A program made the translations under genes and the position numbers. This document shows positions 51,718-60,777 of a stretch of 64,000 nucleotides of DNA, piece after piece (position 1 is the stretch's first letter; each line of letters begins with the position of its first letter). The stretch comes from QVMG01 sp032073245. GTDB lineage: Bacteria; Bacteroidota; Bacteroidia; Bacteroidales; Tannerellaceae. The DNA is taken from assembly GCA_032073245.1 (NCBI GenBank), contig DAMANX010000002.1, forward strand, positions 62,001 to 126,000, read 5' to 3'. The notes under the pieces were generated by a model that saw only the letters and a list, made by a program, of their open reading frames with translations, made no database searches and was not told the origin of the DNA.

Positions 51718-52758
51718 TTATTGTTTTATATTTTTCAGTGTATCTAGTAATTTATCATTTTCTTCCGGTGTTCCGATCGTAATACGCAAACATCCCTGAC
51801 ATAAAGCGACGTTATTACGATTACGTACAACCACTCCCTCATTTACCAGTTTTTGATAAATACCATTTGCATCACCTACCTCTATTAATAGGAAGTTAGC
51901 ATCAGAAGGATATACCTTATAAGAATAGGGAAATTGGGTCAGAATATCAGCTATTCTCTCTCTTTCTTCTAATATCCGCTTCAACTGTTTTTGCATCGAC
52001 TCAACATCCTGCAATATCTTTAAGGCATATTCCTGTGTTAATTGATTGATATTGTAAGGGTATTTAATCTTATTAAGTATGGCGATGATCTCTTGAGAGG
52101 CAAAGGCCATACCCAGACGTATTCCTGCTGCTCCCCATGCTTTTGAAAGAGTCTGTAAAACGATAAGATTAGGATAACTCACCAGATTTGTAAGGATAGA
52201 GGGAGAAGATGAAAAATCTATATATGCTTCATCAATCACAACAACCCCTGGAAAATATTTTAAAACTTTAAATATCTCCGCACGATCCAGTACATTTCCG
52301 GAAGGATTGTTTGGCGAACATAGATAAATCACTTTAGTATGTTCATTTACTGCATTTAGTAAGGTTTCAGCATTTAATCGGAAGTCATTATCCAAATGCA
52401 CTTTAATGCACTTTACATCATTTATATCTGCAGCAACTTCATACATCCCATAAGAAGGAGTAATAGTTACTATATTGTCTTCTCTGGGTTCACAAAAAGC
52501 CCGGATAATAAGATCGATTGGCTCATCGCTTCCATTTCCCAGAAAGATATAATCAGGATCAATATCTTTCAATATGGATATTCGTTCCTTTAATGCTTTT
52601 TGTAGCGGATCAGGATAACGGTTGTAGGGGAGATTCCAGGGATTTTCGTTTGCATCCAAAAAAACAGATGCTTCTCCGTGAAATTCATTCCGGGCGGATG
52701 AGTAAGGCTTCATTGCCCATACATTAGGACGTACAATATCTTTTATATTAAATTTCAT
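51718..52758 (-). CDS. hisC: Histidinol-phosphate aminotransferase
   Basis: PLP-dependent class-I/II transaminase (346 aa) that converts imidazole-acetol phosphate to histidinol phosphate. Motifs: GNGSDEPIDLIIRAF, CSPNNPSGN, VVIDEAYIDF, and the PLP lysine in TLSKAWGAAGIRLG. Located between hisD and hisB, with a 71-bp spacer after hisD that contains a short TTTTCACTTTTCACTC repeat. Confidence 0.95.
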   Translation of the reverse strand: MKFNIKDIVRPNVWAMKPYSSARNEFHGEASVFLDANENPWNLPYNRYPDPLQKALKERISILKDIDPDYIFLGNGSDEPIDLIIRAFCEPREDNIVTITPSYGMYEVAADINDVKCIKVHLDNDFRLNAETLLNAVNEHTKVIYLCSPNNPSGNVLDRAEIFKVLKYFPGVVVIDEAYIDFSSSPSILTNLVSYPNLIVLQTLSKAWGAAGIRLGMAFASQEIIAILNKIKYPYNINQLTQEYALKILQDVESMQKQLKRILEERERIADILTQFPYSYKVYPSDANFLLIEVGDANGIYQKLVNEGVVVRNRNNVALCQGCLRITIGTPEENDKLLDTLKNIKQ

Positions 52759-52829
52759 CTTGGTTGCTTTATGCTTCGCAATGCGAACGCCATTTCTTTA
52801 AATTTTCATTTTTCACTTTTCACTCTTCA

Positions 52830-54113
52830 TTACTTTAGGCTTTCTGTTCTAACAGTCACCGCATAACGGTGAGCCTCCAATTGCTCATTTTCTGCCATCA
52901 CGCGTATAGTTTCTCCCAAGTTTTGAATTCCTTCAGCACTAATCTCCTGAAAGGTTATCTTCCGGATAAAACTATCCAGATTAACACCACTATATGATTT
53001 AGCATAACCATTAGTTGGGAGGGTATGATTAGTACCTGAAGCATAATCACCGGCACTTTCCGGAGTATACGCACCTAAAAAGACACTTCCTGCGTTTTCT
53101 ATTCGTTCGGCAATAGTTTTATAGTTTGCAGTTTGGATAATAAGATGTTCCGGAGCATACGAATTTGTAAACTCAATAACTTCCTCCATATCTTTCAATA
53201 AGATAATACGGCTGTGTTCCAATGCTTTTTTTGTTATTTCTGCACGGGGTAAACAAGGAAGCTGTTCTTCAATAGCGGCAACTACCGGTTCAATCAAAGA
53301 CTCGGAATCTGTTACAAGAATAGCCTGGCTATCTATGCCATGTTCAGCTTGAGAAAGGAAATCAGAAGCAATAAATGCAGGATTGGCTGTTTCGTCGGCA
53401 ATAACTTCCACTTCTGAGGGGCCTGCCGGCATATCGATTGCAACATCCATCAGGCTAACCCATTGTTTAGCTGCTGTTACATACTGATTACCCGGTCCGA
53501 ATATCTTATACACTTTAGGAACAGATTCAGTACCATAAGCCATAGCTGCAATAGCCTGAATTCCTCCGGCTTTACAAATAATGTTTACTCCGGCTTCTTT
53601 TGCTGCGAAGAGAATAGCGGGATGAATCTTTCCTTCCAGGTTAGGAGGAGAACAAAGAACAATTTCTTTGCAACCGGCAATTCGGGCAGGTATAGCTAAC
53701 ATCAATACTGTAGAGAACAAAGGTGCAGTTCCACCCGGAACATAGAGTCCGACTTTCTCTATAGCTACAGCTTTTTGCCAACAAGTAACTCCGGGCATTG
53801 TTTCAATCTTTTCACCCTTAAATTGTTGTGAACGATGGAAAGTTTCAATATTTGATTTAGCAGTACGGATAGCTTGTTTTGATTCTTCAGATACGAGGCT
53901 TTCCGCTTCTTTTATTTCTTCAGAAGTTACGATCAGATTGGAGAGAGAAACATTATCAAATTTTTCTCCATAACGTTTAATTGCAATATCACCTTCATTG
54001 CGCACAGCATTTAATACTGAACGCACCGTATCAAATAAACCGGTAAGATCCAATGCCGGCCTCATTTGTAAGGTAGGCCATTGTTCTTTCGACGGATACT
54101 TTAGAATCTCCAT
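52830..54113 (-). CDS. hisD: Histidinol dehydrogenase
   Basis: Zinc enzyme (427 aa) that oxidises histidinol to histidine with two NAD+. Key motifs are ALDLTGLFDTVRSVL-type start, KVGLYVPGGTAPLFSTVLML, PAGPSEVEVIADE and the catalytic SQAEHGIDSQAILVTD histidine. I place the start at the ATG at 54113 (MEILKYPSKEQW), which begins 2 bp after the hisG stop. A longer reading would run inside hisG and lacks family similarity. Confidence 0.95.
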   Translation of the reverse strand: MEILKYPSKEQWPTLQMRPALDLTGLFDTVRSVLNAVRNEGDIAIKRYGEKFDNVSLSNLIVTSEEIKEAESLVSEESKQAIRTAKSNIETFHRSQQFKGEKIETMPGVTCWQKAVAIEKVGLYVPGGTAPLFSTVLMLAIPARIAGCKEIVLCSPPNLEGKIHPAILFAAKEAGVNIICKAGGIQAIAAMAYGTESVPKVYKIFGPGNQYVTAAKQWVSLMDVAIDMPAGPSEVEVIADETANPAFIASDFLSQAEHGIDSQAILVTDSESLIEPVVAAIEEQLPCLPRAEITKKALEHSRIILLKDMEEVIEFTNSYAPEHLIIQTANYKTIAERIENAGSVFLGAYTPESAGDYASGTNHTLPTNGYAKSYSGVNLDSFIRKITFQEISAEGIQNLGETIRVMAENEQLEAHRYAVTVRTESLK

Positions 54114-54115
54114 AA

Positions 54116-54967
54116 TTACATAATCATTTTCTCGATTGGAATAACCAGGATACCTTCTGCACCGATAGCTTTCAATTTTCCGATAATTTCCCAGAAATGT
54201 TTTTCTGATATTACCGATTGTACTGAAACCCAATCTGGTTGTGCCAAAGGAGTTACTGTAGGGCTTCTCATACCTGGTAACAATTCAATGATATCATTGA
54301 GCTTTTCCTTTGGAGCATTCAAAAGTACATATTTTTTACCTTCCGCAAGCTGTATCGCTTCAAAACGAAATAATAATTCATTTAAAATAGTTTGTTTCTC
54401 TTCTGTCAGGTTATTATTAGCAATCAGTAAAGCCTCACATTGTAAAACAACATCAACTTCTTTCAAACGATTACTTATCAAGGTACTTCCAGAACTAACA
54501 ATATCAAAGATAGCATCAGCCAGACCGATACCCGGAGCTATTTCCACCGAACCACTGATCACGTGTAAATCAGCCTTTACATTATTTTTTGTCAGATACT
54601 CTTTTAATATTTCTGGATAAGACGTTGCTATAGTCTTTCCTTCAAACCACTCCAATCCGTTATATTCTTCATTTTTAGGTATAGCCAGAGAAAGACGACA
54701 TTTACTGAATCCCAGACGACGCACTAATTTAGCCTCTTTTCCTTTTTCTACATATTCATTCTCCCCCACTATACCAACATCTGCAACTCCATTAGCCACA
54801 GATTGAGGAATATCATCATCCCGTAAAAATAAGAGTTCAACAGGAAATCCTTTAGCAGAAAGAAGAAGAATGCGTTTCCCTCTGTTTAGTTTGATACCGG
54901 CCTCTTCCAACAGAAGCATTGTCTCATCGTATAAACGACCTTTTGATTGTACTGCAATTCGTAACAT
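54116..54967 (-). CDS. hisG: ATP phosphoribosyltransferase (long form)
   Basis: First enzyme of histidine synthesis (283 aa), feedback-inhibited by histidine. The long form keeps its C-terminal regulatory domain (SPTVTPLAQPDWVSVQSVIS onward). Motifs: RIAVQSKGRLYDETM, GVADVGIVGENEYVE, and the PRPP-binding region ADAIFDIVSSGSTLISN. The family start is the ATG at 54967; the upstream in-frame extension covers the attenuator hairpin and is excluded. It is the first gene of the run, with the attenuator at 55005-55138. Confidence 0.95.
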   Translation of the reverse strand: MLRIAVQSKGRLYDETMLLLEEAGIKLNRGKRILLLSAKGFPVELLFLRDDDIPQSVANGVADVGIVGENEYVEKGKEAKLVRRLGFSKCRLSLAIPKNEEYNGLEWFEGKTIATSYPEILKEYLTKNNVKADLHVISGSVEIAPGIGLADAIFDIVSSGSTLISNRLKEVDVVLQCEALLIANNNLTEEKQTILNELLFRFEAIQLAEGKKYVLLNAPKEKLNDIIELLPGMRSPTVTPLAQPDWVSVQSVISEKHFWEIIGKLKAIGAEGILVIPIEKMIM

Positions 54968-55004
54968 GATTATAATTTTAATGATATTATTAATGTTTAA
55001 TGGG

Positions 55005-55043
55005 GTAAAAAACAAAAAAGGCCTACCGGTTACGGTAAGCCTT
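55005..55043 (-). terminator. his operon attenuator (intrinsic terminator in leader)
   Basis: On the minus strand AAGGCTTACCG (55043-55033) pairs with CGGTAGGCCTT (55028-55018) over 11 bp with one G-U pair, a 4-base loop, and a U-rich tail to 55005. It lies between the leader peptide and hisG, so it can stop transcription before the structural genes. Confidence 0.8.
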
Positions 55044-55074
55044 CTCTTATTTTTTGTTGTATTGATCACACACC

Positions 55075-55085
55075 AAAGCCCACCG
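55075..55085 (-). promoter_or_regulatory. Candidate his antiterminator segment
   Basis: CGGTGGGCTTT (55085-55075, minus strand) starts 3 bases after the leader stop and can pair over 11 bp, with three wobble pairs, with the 5' arm of the terminator (55043-55033). That pairing excludes the terminator. A ribosome at the leader stop would cover it; one stalled at the His codons would leave it free. Confidence 0.65.
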
Positions 55086-55087
55086 AA

Positions 55088-55138
55088 CTACTGTCCGTTG
55101 AAATGATGATTAAAATGATGTGATCTTCTTAATTTCAT
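55088..55138 (-). CDS. his leader peptide (16 aa, four His)
   Basis: A short frame, MKLRRSHHFNHHFNGQ, with His-His at positions 7-8 and again at 11-12: 25% His codons against about 2% in typical proteins. It starts about 16 bases after the expected transcription start and is followed by the antiterminator and terminator. It should measure charged tRNA-His by ribosome stalling. It is too short for standard gene finders. Confidence 0.8.
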   Translation of the reverse strand: MKLRRSHHFNHHFNGQ

Positions 55139-55159
55139 TTATTTATTAATTTGATGCTG

Positions 55160-55189
55160 CAAAGTTACAATAATTCTTTATTTACCAAA
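55160..55189 (-). promoter_or_regulatory. his operon promoter (TTTG-N18-TAACTTTG)
   Basis: On the minus strand, TTTG (55189-55186), 18 bp, then TAACTTTG (55167-55160). Both boxes fit the Bacteroidetes consensus. Transcription should begin near 55154, giving a leader of roughly 185 bases before hisG. Confidence 0.7.
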
Positions 55190-55269
55190 TAAAACTGACA
55201 AAAAAATACTTTTTCGCCTTTTTCTGTATTTAGACACCTTCTTCATTAATTCATCGTAAAAATTCTGAA

Positions 55270-55300
55270 TTGTATTATTAATTAAAATATTTTACCTTTA
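55270..55300 (+). promoter_or_regulatory. Possible promoter of the YjdM-like gene
   Basis: TTG at 55270-55272 and TACCTTTA at 55293-55300 with a 20-bp spacer resemble the Bacteroidetes -33 and -7 boxes, 29 bp upstream of the ATG. Confidence 0.4.
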
Positions 55301-55328
55301 CATCGTTATTTGTAATAAATTGTGAAAA

Positions 55329-55658
55329 ATGAGCCTAATTCCAATGTGTCCAGTGTGTGAGATGGACAACACTTATTTTGATGGTACAATGTATGTATGT
55401 CCTGATTGTGGTAAAGAATTTACATCAGAAGCTACTGATGATGAAATGGATAACATAGCCCGTGACTCCAATGGAGCAGAGCTCAGCGATGGGGATAGCG
55501 TAACTGTAATTAAAGATCTTAAAGTAAGAGGGTCTTCTATGGTGATAAAACGGGGAACCAAAGTTAAGAGTATCCGTTTGACTGAAAATTCAGAAGAGGT
55601 AGATTGCAAAATTGATGGTAGCAGTATTGTATTAAAGACTTGTTTTCTGAAGAAATAA
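55329..55658 (+). CDS. PhnA/YjdM-family zinc-ribbon protein
   Basis: A 109-residue cytosolic protein. An N-terminal zinc ribbon (C9, C12 and C29, C32: MCPVCEMDNTYFDGTMYVCPDCGKEF) is followed by a beta-barrel domain (GDSVTVIKDLKVRGSSMVIKRG). It matches the YjdM (formerly PhnA) family. Despite the old name, the role in phosphonate use is doubtful, and no phosphonate genes are nearby. Single gene, divergent from the his operon. Confidence 0.9.
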   Translation: MSLIPMCPVCEMDNTYFDGTMYVCPDCGKEFTSEATDDEMDNIARDSNGAELSDGDSVTVIKDLKVRGSSMVIKRGTKVKSIRLTENSEEVDCKIDGSSIVLKTCFLKK

Positions 55659-55831
55659 GCAAAATTCTCTTGTTTAATATCTGTAGAGTAGGCTATTACG
55701 TTTTCATTATTGTTACATTTTTGTAATGACGTTTTCATTTCAGATTACTATGTCTTTTTGGAAGACAATAAGGGTAACCGGCCCTATATATTACGTAATT
55801 GAATTAAGTAATTAACCATATTATTAGCACA

Positions 55832-58800
55832 ATGAAGCAAAGTGTACGTTTATTATTAGCATTCTGTTTGTTTTTAGGATTATTTTCCTCTTTTGAAGCG
55901 AAGGCGTTGAATCCCATTGATAGTCAAGCATTAAAAACAGCAATTGGAGCGTTTCTAGTTCAAGAGGGTAATACCGGTGATGGTATTGTGAAACCCAATT
56001 CAGAAAGGCTAGGTGTTCAAAATCCTCTCACACATGAAAATACATGGTGGGAAAGTTTTAGTGATCATTCTAACGGGTATTATAAGTACGTATCTGTAAA
56101 TGGTGATAATAGTGAAAATTTCAATTTGATGTTTCTCGACCAAAATGGTTATCCCATTGATTGTTTTGGAGAAATAAAGTTAGTAGATGTAAATAATTTG
56201 GCTTATTTTGAAATTAGCAGTGAGTATTTGACTGAAATAACAATAAAAGATTGTAAACAATTAGCAACTCTAAGTTTTTATCGAACATGGAATTATGATA
56301 CTGAAAATTCTACACCAACCCCAATCGATATTAATATTATAGGTTGTGACTTACTAGGGGCTGCTGATATGTATTCCCATTATATTAATTGGTCTTTTCC
56401 TGCCATTGGCGAACTTACTATTTCTGGATCTTCTTAAATACAAGATATTAGTTTGTCAAGCCGGACAAAAATTGATAAAATATCAATAAGTGGCCTTAAT
56501 GAATTAAAAGATATTTCTATTTCAAATGATGGTAGTTATATAAATATTATAGATATAAAAAACAATACAGTTTATGCTGATCCTTATAACGATGATATTC
56601 AACATTTGAATTTTACAGTCAATAATGCTGTGCTAACCTTTATACCGGAATTTCCGCTGTCAACTGTTTGTTTAACTATAAATTGTCAAAATAGTAAGTT
56701 CCCTGAATCTTCCGATTTAACTTATTTAGTTAATTTAGAGGAGTTGACATGTTATAGTACTAACCTTTCTAATTTACCTCTTTTGCCAGTTTCATTAAAA
56801 AGATTATATTGTTCGGATAACAAATTATCCAATCTAAACAATATACAGAATTTAGAAAATCTGGAATTATTGGAATGTGCCAATAATAGGTTAACAGAAT
56901 TAAACTTGGGAGGGTTAGAAAATTTGAAATATTTAAATTGCTCAAATAACAATCTTATTGATTTAACTAATTTTCCGTCAACACTGGAAGTTATTGAATG
57001 TAGTAACAATAAGCTTTCTGGGGAACTAGAAGTTTCAGACCTTGAGAATTTAAAAGTCTTAAATTGTAAAGATAATAAGTATGAAAACATTCGATTTCAC
57101 CCTAATATTCAATTAATAAAAGAAACCTATGATCCAATAAACGCTACTACCTATTTAAAAGGGAATAGTCTTCCTTTTAAAACATTAGCAACTTTAGCTG
57201 GTGGACTTGATAATTTATCAAATTGGTATCGTGAATTTCTTCCTCAAGAATTAATCGAAGAAGGAGGGAAATTAGTGAATGAGGAGATAGATTTAAGTGA
57301 ACAAATAATGACTGGTGCTTCAGTTTCATGGTATGATATTACTGATTATATAATTGAATTTAGAAATGAGAATCAGGATGATTATGGTACTGGATATTCT
57401 TATTTTTTAGATAATATGTCAATTCCCATATTTTCTGATATGACAGATAATGGGAATGGAAAATATACAATACCGGAATCAGCAAGAGGGAAAGTTCTTT
57501 TAGGAGAAATAAGTAAAACTGATGAAAAAACGAATTATAATAGATATGGAACTTATTACCTTGTTTCGGTGGATGATGGAATTGATAAACCATCTCTTCA
57601 ATTCCAGGTAATAGTCAATGGTGTCACCACTAATGTAGCAAATAATACTACTACTTCAATATCCAGTATATTGGAGGAGCAATCTGTAGAATTACTGATC
57701 AGCCCAATTGTTGATAGTAGTATTTCTTATGACTCATGGAGTATTGACTATGTATGTAATGACAATAATAACAATTATATTCATGGTAATTCGGGTAGAA
57801 TAGAAGGAAACTCATTTAGTTTTACAGAAATACCAAGTGGTCAAATACCTGATTATTATGGATCTTTTGCTATTACCAAACTTACTTTATCCAATAATAA
57901 TGTTCCTTTAGAACCATTTTCATACGTTGGTGAGCCATATATTCACAATATTGTTATAAGTCCTGATATTCCTATTTTACAATATGAAGTTGCAATAAAT
58001 AGTACAGATGATTATAATGTTCGTGAAAATAATGATACTACGGAAAAAGACTTCGGAAATAAAATTTACTTAAGAGTAAGTCCTACTTATGGAGAACCAC
58101 CAGTAGATTTGCGTATTATTGAGAACCCGGGAAATTCCAGATACTGGCAAATTGAGTATACAGAAGAAGAAGGAGGAGATCCTATTTTAACAGAACCTAT
58201 ACCAATGGATGAATATTATTATTTTAAAGGAGGAAATCCACATCAAAATATAGGCAAGTATCCCTATTCTATAAGTAGATTATTTATATATAACGAAAAT
58301 ATAGCTACTCGTTCATCTTCTGGATCTTATACTATTATGGAATATGACTTTACTGGTAATCCATATAATCACACCATCATCATAAAATCAGACGGTACAA
58401 ATCCTGAACCTGATCCTGAAGTAAGTATGCAGTTTGCGGTTGCGATCAATAATACGAATTATAGTGATGTGCCGAATAACCATACAACTTCGGTTAAGAA
58501 TGGTTCCTCAGTTTATTTACGTATAAGTGCTTTGGTTGATAATATCTCATACTCTTCCTGGCAGATTGATTATACTAATCCTGACGGATCAAGTGTAACT
58601 TCAGATTGGGTATCAGCGAATGATCCTTATGTATTTAATGGAGGTAATCCTCATACGAAAATAGGTACATACGTATATACTGTTAGCCAGTTAAAACTGA
58701 ATGATAACGGAAATATCCATAGTTTCTCTTACGCACAAGCCTCATATAGAAACACTATCGTGATTAAAGATGATGGAGAGAATCCGGGCCCTGACCCAAA

Positions 58801-59844
58801 CCCTGATCCGGAACCGGGAATTAAGATTTCAACAGCTGCTACTACCTGTCCGGATGAAGAGAATGTTTTATTGCCTTTTGAATTGATTTATACAGCTCAT
58901 CCGTTGAAGTATACTATACATTTCTCTAAAGAAACCAGAGCAGTCGGTTTTATTGATCAACTGAATCCTGCACCGCTTCCGGATGTTAATTACTTGACTA
59001 TACCTTTACCTTCAGGTGTTCCGGCTGGTATATATAAAGGAACGATCAGCTTATTCAGTGAAAATACTTCTGAAACAATATCAGATTGTCCATTTGAAAT
59101 TAAAGTTCTCATTGGAACAGAAATTACAAAACAGCCTGTTTCGGTTGAGGAGTTATGCAACGAAGATATCTTTACACTATCCGTTGAAGCTATCGGAGAA
59201 AATCTTTCATACCAATGGTATAAAGATAATCAACCTATACCAAGAGCAAATTCAGCAACATATGAAGCTGTGTTTTCTAAAGAGACAGCCGGTTCTTATT
59301 ATGTTCAGGTAAAAGGTTTATGCGGAACAGAAAATAGTAAAGAGGCGATTGTTAGCGGAAACCTCTTATATATCCAAATGAAATGGAACGATGTAATGTA
59401 TATTGATAATACAGATAACCGTTATGTTTCATTCCAATGGTATAAAGATGGCTCTCCTATAACTCTAAATGGTACTTCTATTTATTACACCAACCCGGAA
59501 GAAGGATTAAATGGTGTTTATTTTGTAAGAGCAATAAATAGAGAAGGTTTAGTTGAAGAAAGCTGTGTGAAAGTATTCAGCTCTACAACCCGGTCATCTT
59601 CGGCTCAATTATATCCGAATCCTGTAGGAACGAATGAGACTCTGACTGTTTATATTAATATGGTTTGACTGCTACGCAAAAAGCACGAATCGATATAACT
59701 GATATCAGCGGACGTATTGTTTTAACCAGACAATTAACGGATAGTCAAACAAGTATTCAGATAAATCTGTCTTCCGGTAGCTATGTTGCAAGAATACAGG
59801 CACCCGATGGACGCATAACATCGCAGATATTACTGGTGAAGTAA
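55832..59844 (+). pseudogene. Large T9SS-exported leucine-rich-repeat surface protein, interrupted by a stop and a frameshift
   Basis: It starts with a signal peptide (LLLAFCLFLGLFSSFEAKA) at 55832. An in-frame TAA at 56435-56437 interrupts the frame, which continues directly (IQDISLSSRTKIDKISISGL). Next come LRR units (56640-57110: LEELTCYS, LKRLYCSDN, LELLECANN, LKYLNCSNN), three tandem repeats of about 130-150 residues (about 57600-58800), a proline-rich spacer (DPNPDPEPG) and Ig-like domains (QPVSVEELCNEDIFTLSVEA). The frame ends at 59668, but a one-base shift near 59662 restores a T9SS sorting domain (KARIDITDISGRIV ... ITSQILLVK) to 59844. Losing one G from a GGG at 59662-59664 would explain it. 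Without repair, no sorted protein is made unless there are sequencing errors. Confidence 0.85.
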
Positions 59845-59853
59845 ATCCGGTAA

Positions 59854-59896
59854 AGACAAAAAAAAGGTGTCCCACAATGGGACACCTTCTTTTTTA
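59854..59896. terminator. Bidirectional terminator
   Basis: AAGGTGTCCCA (59864-59874) pairs with TGGGACACCTT (59878-59888) over 11 bp with a 3-base loop. T-rich runs follow on both strands. It serves the LRR gene (+) and the TapB-like gene (-). Confidence 0.85.
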
Positions 59897-59915
59897 TATA
59901 TAAATTCAGATAGAA

Positions 59916-60581
59916 TTACTTTACAGCAACTAACTCCATAACTGTTTGTACTTTACCTTTTTTATCATAAGTTTCAGTACGAACAGCACCTAAGTTTTTA
60001 GCATACCAACTTGTTGTTGAAACCTTTGTTGTCTGAAGCATTACTTTTGAGCTTGATTCACTTTCTACTTTATAGCAATCAAATGAACCGGCAGGAGTAG
60101 TGATCTCTTCTTTCGCTACTACTTTTGAACTACCTTTCGTTGTTGTAGAAGTTCCCATCATTTTCATTGTATAAGAATACTCGCCAAAAGTTTGTCCTAC
60201 TGACAACTCAGAAGGGAATTCCGGGAAATTACCTTCCACTTTAACATCCTTACCAGCTTCACCCATAGCAGCAACAGGATCTTGTACAATCACACCATCT
60301 ACCACGACAGTTTCCACAGTCATTGGATCCATTAATGGTTTCTTATTGGCATCCATTACTTCAGAGGTATAAACAATGGTGTAATTTTTAGCATCTGTTT
60401 TCTTGATCTCTTTTACAGTTGATTTTGTATAAGACTGTATTTTACCCTTTGCATCTGCAATTGAATATTCTACTGATTTCCCTTCCTGATTTAAGAAGAA
60501 AAGATCCTGGGCCTGCATACTTAAAGGAAAAAATAAAATTACACACAACACACTAAAGATGAAACGGTTTAATGTTTTCAT
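59916..60581 (-). CDS. Exported DUF3108/TapB-like protein
   Basis: A 221-residue protein with a signal peptide (IFSVLCVILFFPLSMQAQD) followed by one beta-rich domain. Features such as SELSVGQTFGEYSYTMKM, EITTPAGSFDCYKVESESSS and TTSWYAKNLGAVRTETYD match the TapB/DUF3108 family of exported beta-barrel-like proteins. I recognise the family only tentatively. No catalytic residues are apparent and the neighbours give no clue. Confidence 0.75.
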   Translation of the reverse strand: MKTLNRFIFSVLCVILFFPLSMQAQDLFFLNQEGKSVEYSIADAKGKIQSYTKSTVKEIKKTDAKNYTIVYTSEVMDANKKPLMDPMTVETVVVDGVIVQDPVAAMGEAGKDVKVEGNFPEFPSELSVGQTFGEYSYTMKMMGTSTTTKGSSKVVAKEEITTPAGSFDCYKVESESSSKVMLQTTKVSTTSWYAKNLGAVRTETYDKKGKVQTVMELVAVK

Positions 60582-60777
60582 ACTGATTTACTTTTATTAA
60601 TTAATACTATAATGAAAAATCTTTTTCTTTTTGTTTAAAACAGTCTCTATTGAGTACTCTTTGTAGAGTAGTTTTTTTCAGGGTGCAAATATCTCCAAAA
60701 AAATAATTATTAGCAAAGAAATTAAGAAGAAAAACAATTAGAAAGAATAATTATTTTTTATATAGAGCGATTGAAAA

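Noticed and set aside
55068..55138. Classical protector hairpin (region 1 pairing with region 2) in the his leader
   Set aside because: I looked for a segment in the leader coding region complementary to CGGTGGGCTTT and found none, so only the antiterminator/terminator pair is claimed.
55832..56437. 201-codon frame as a separate small secreted protein
   Set aside because: It ends in the middle of a repeat pattern that continues in the same frame after the stop, and the downstream frame has no start or signal peptide. It is better read as part of one broken gene.
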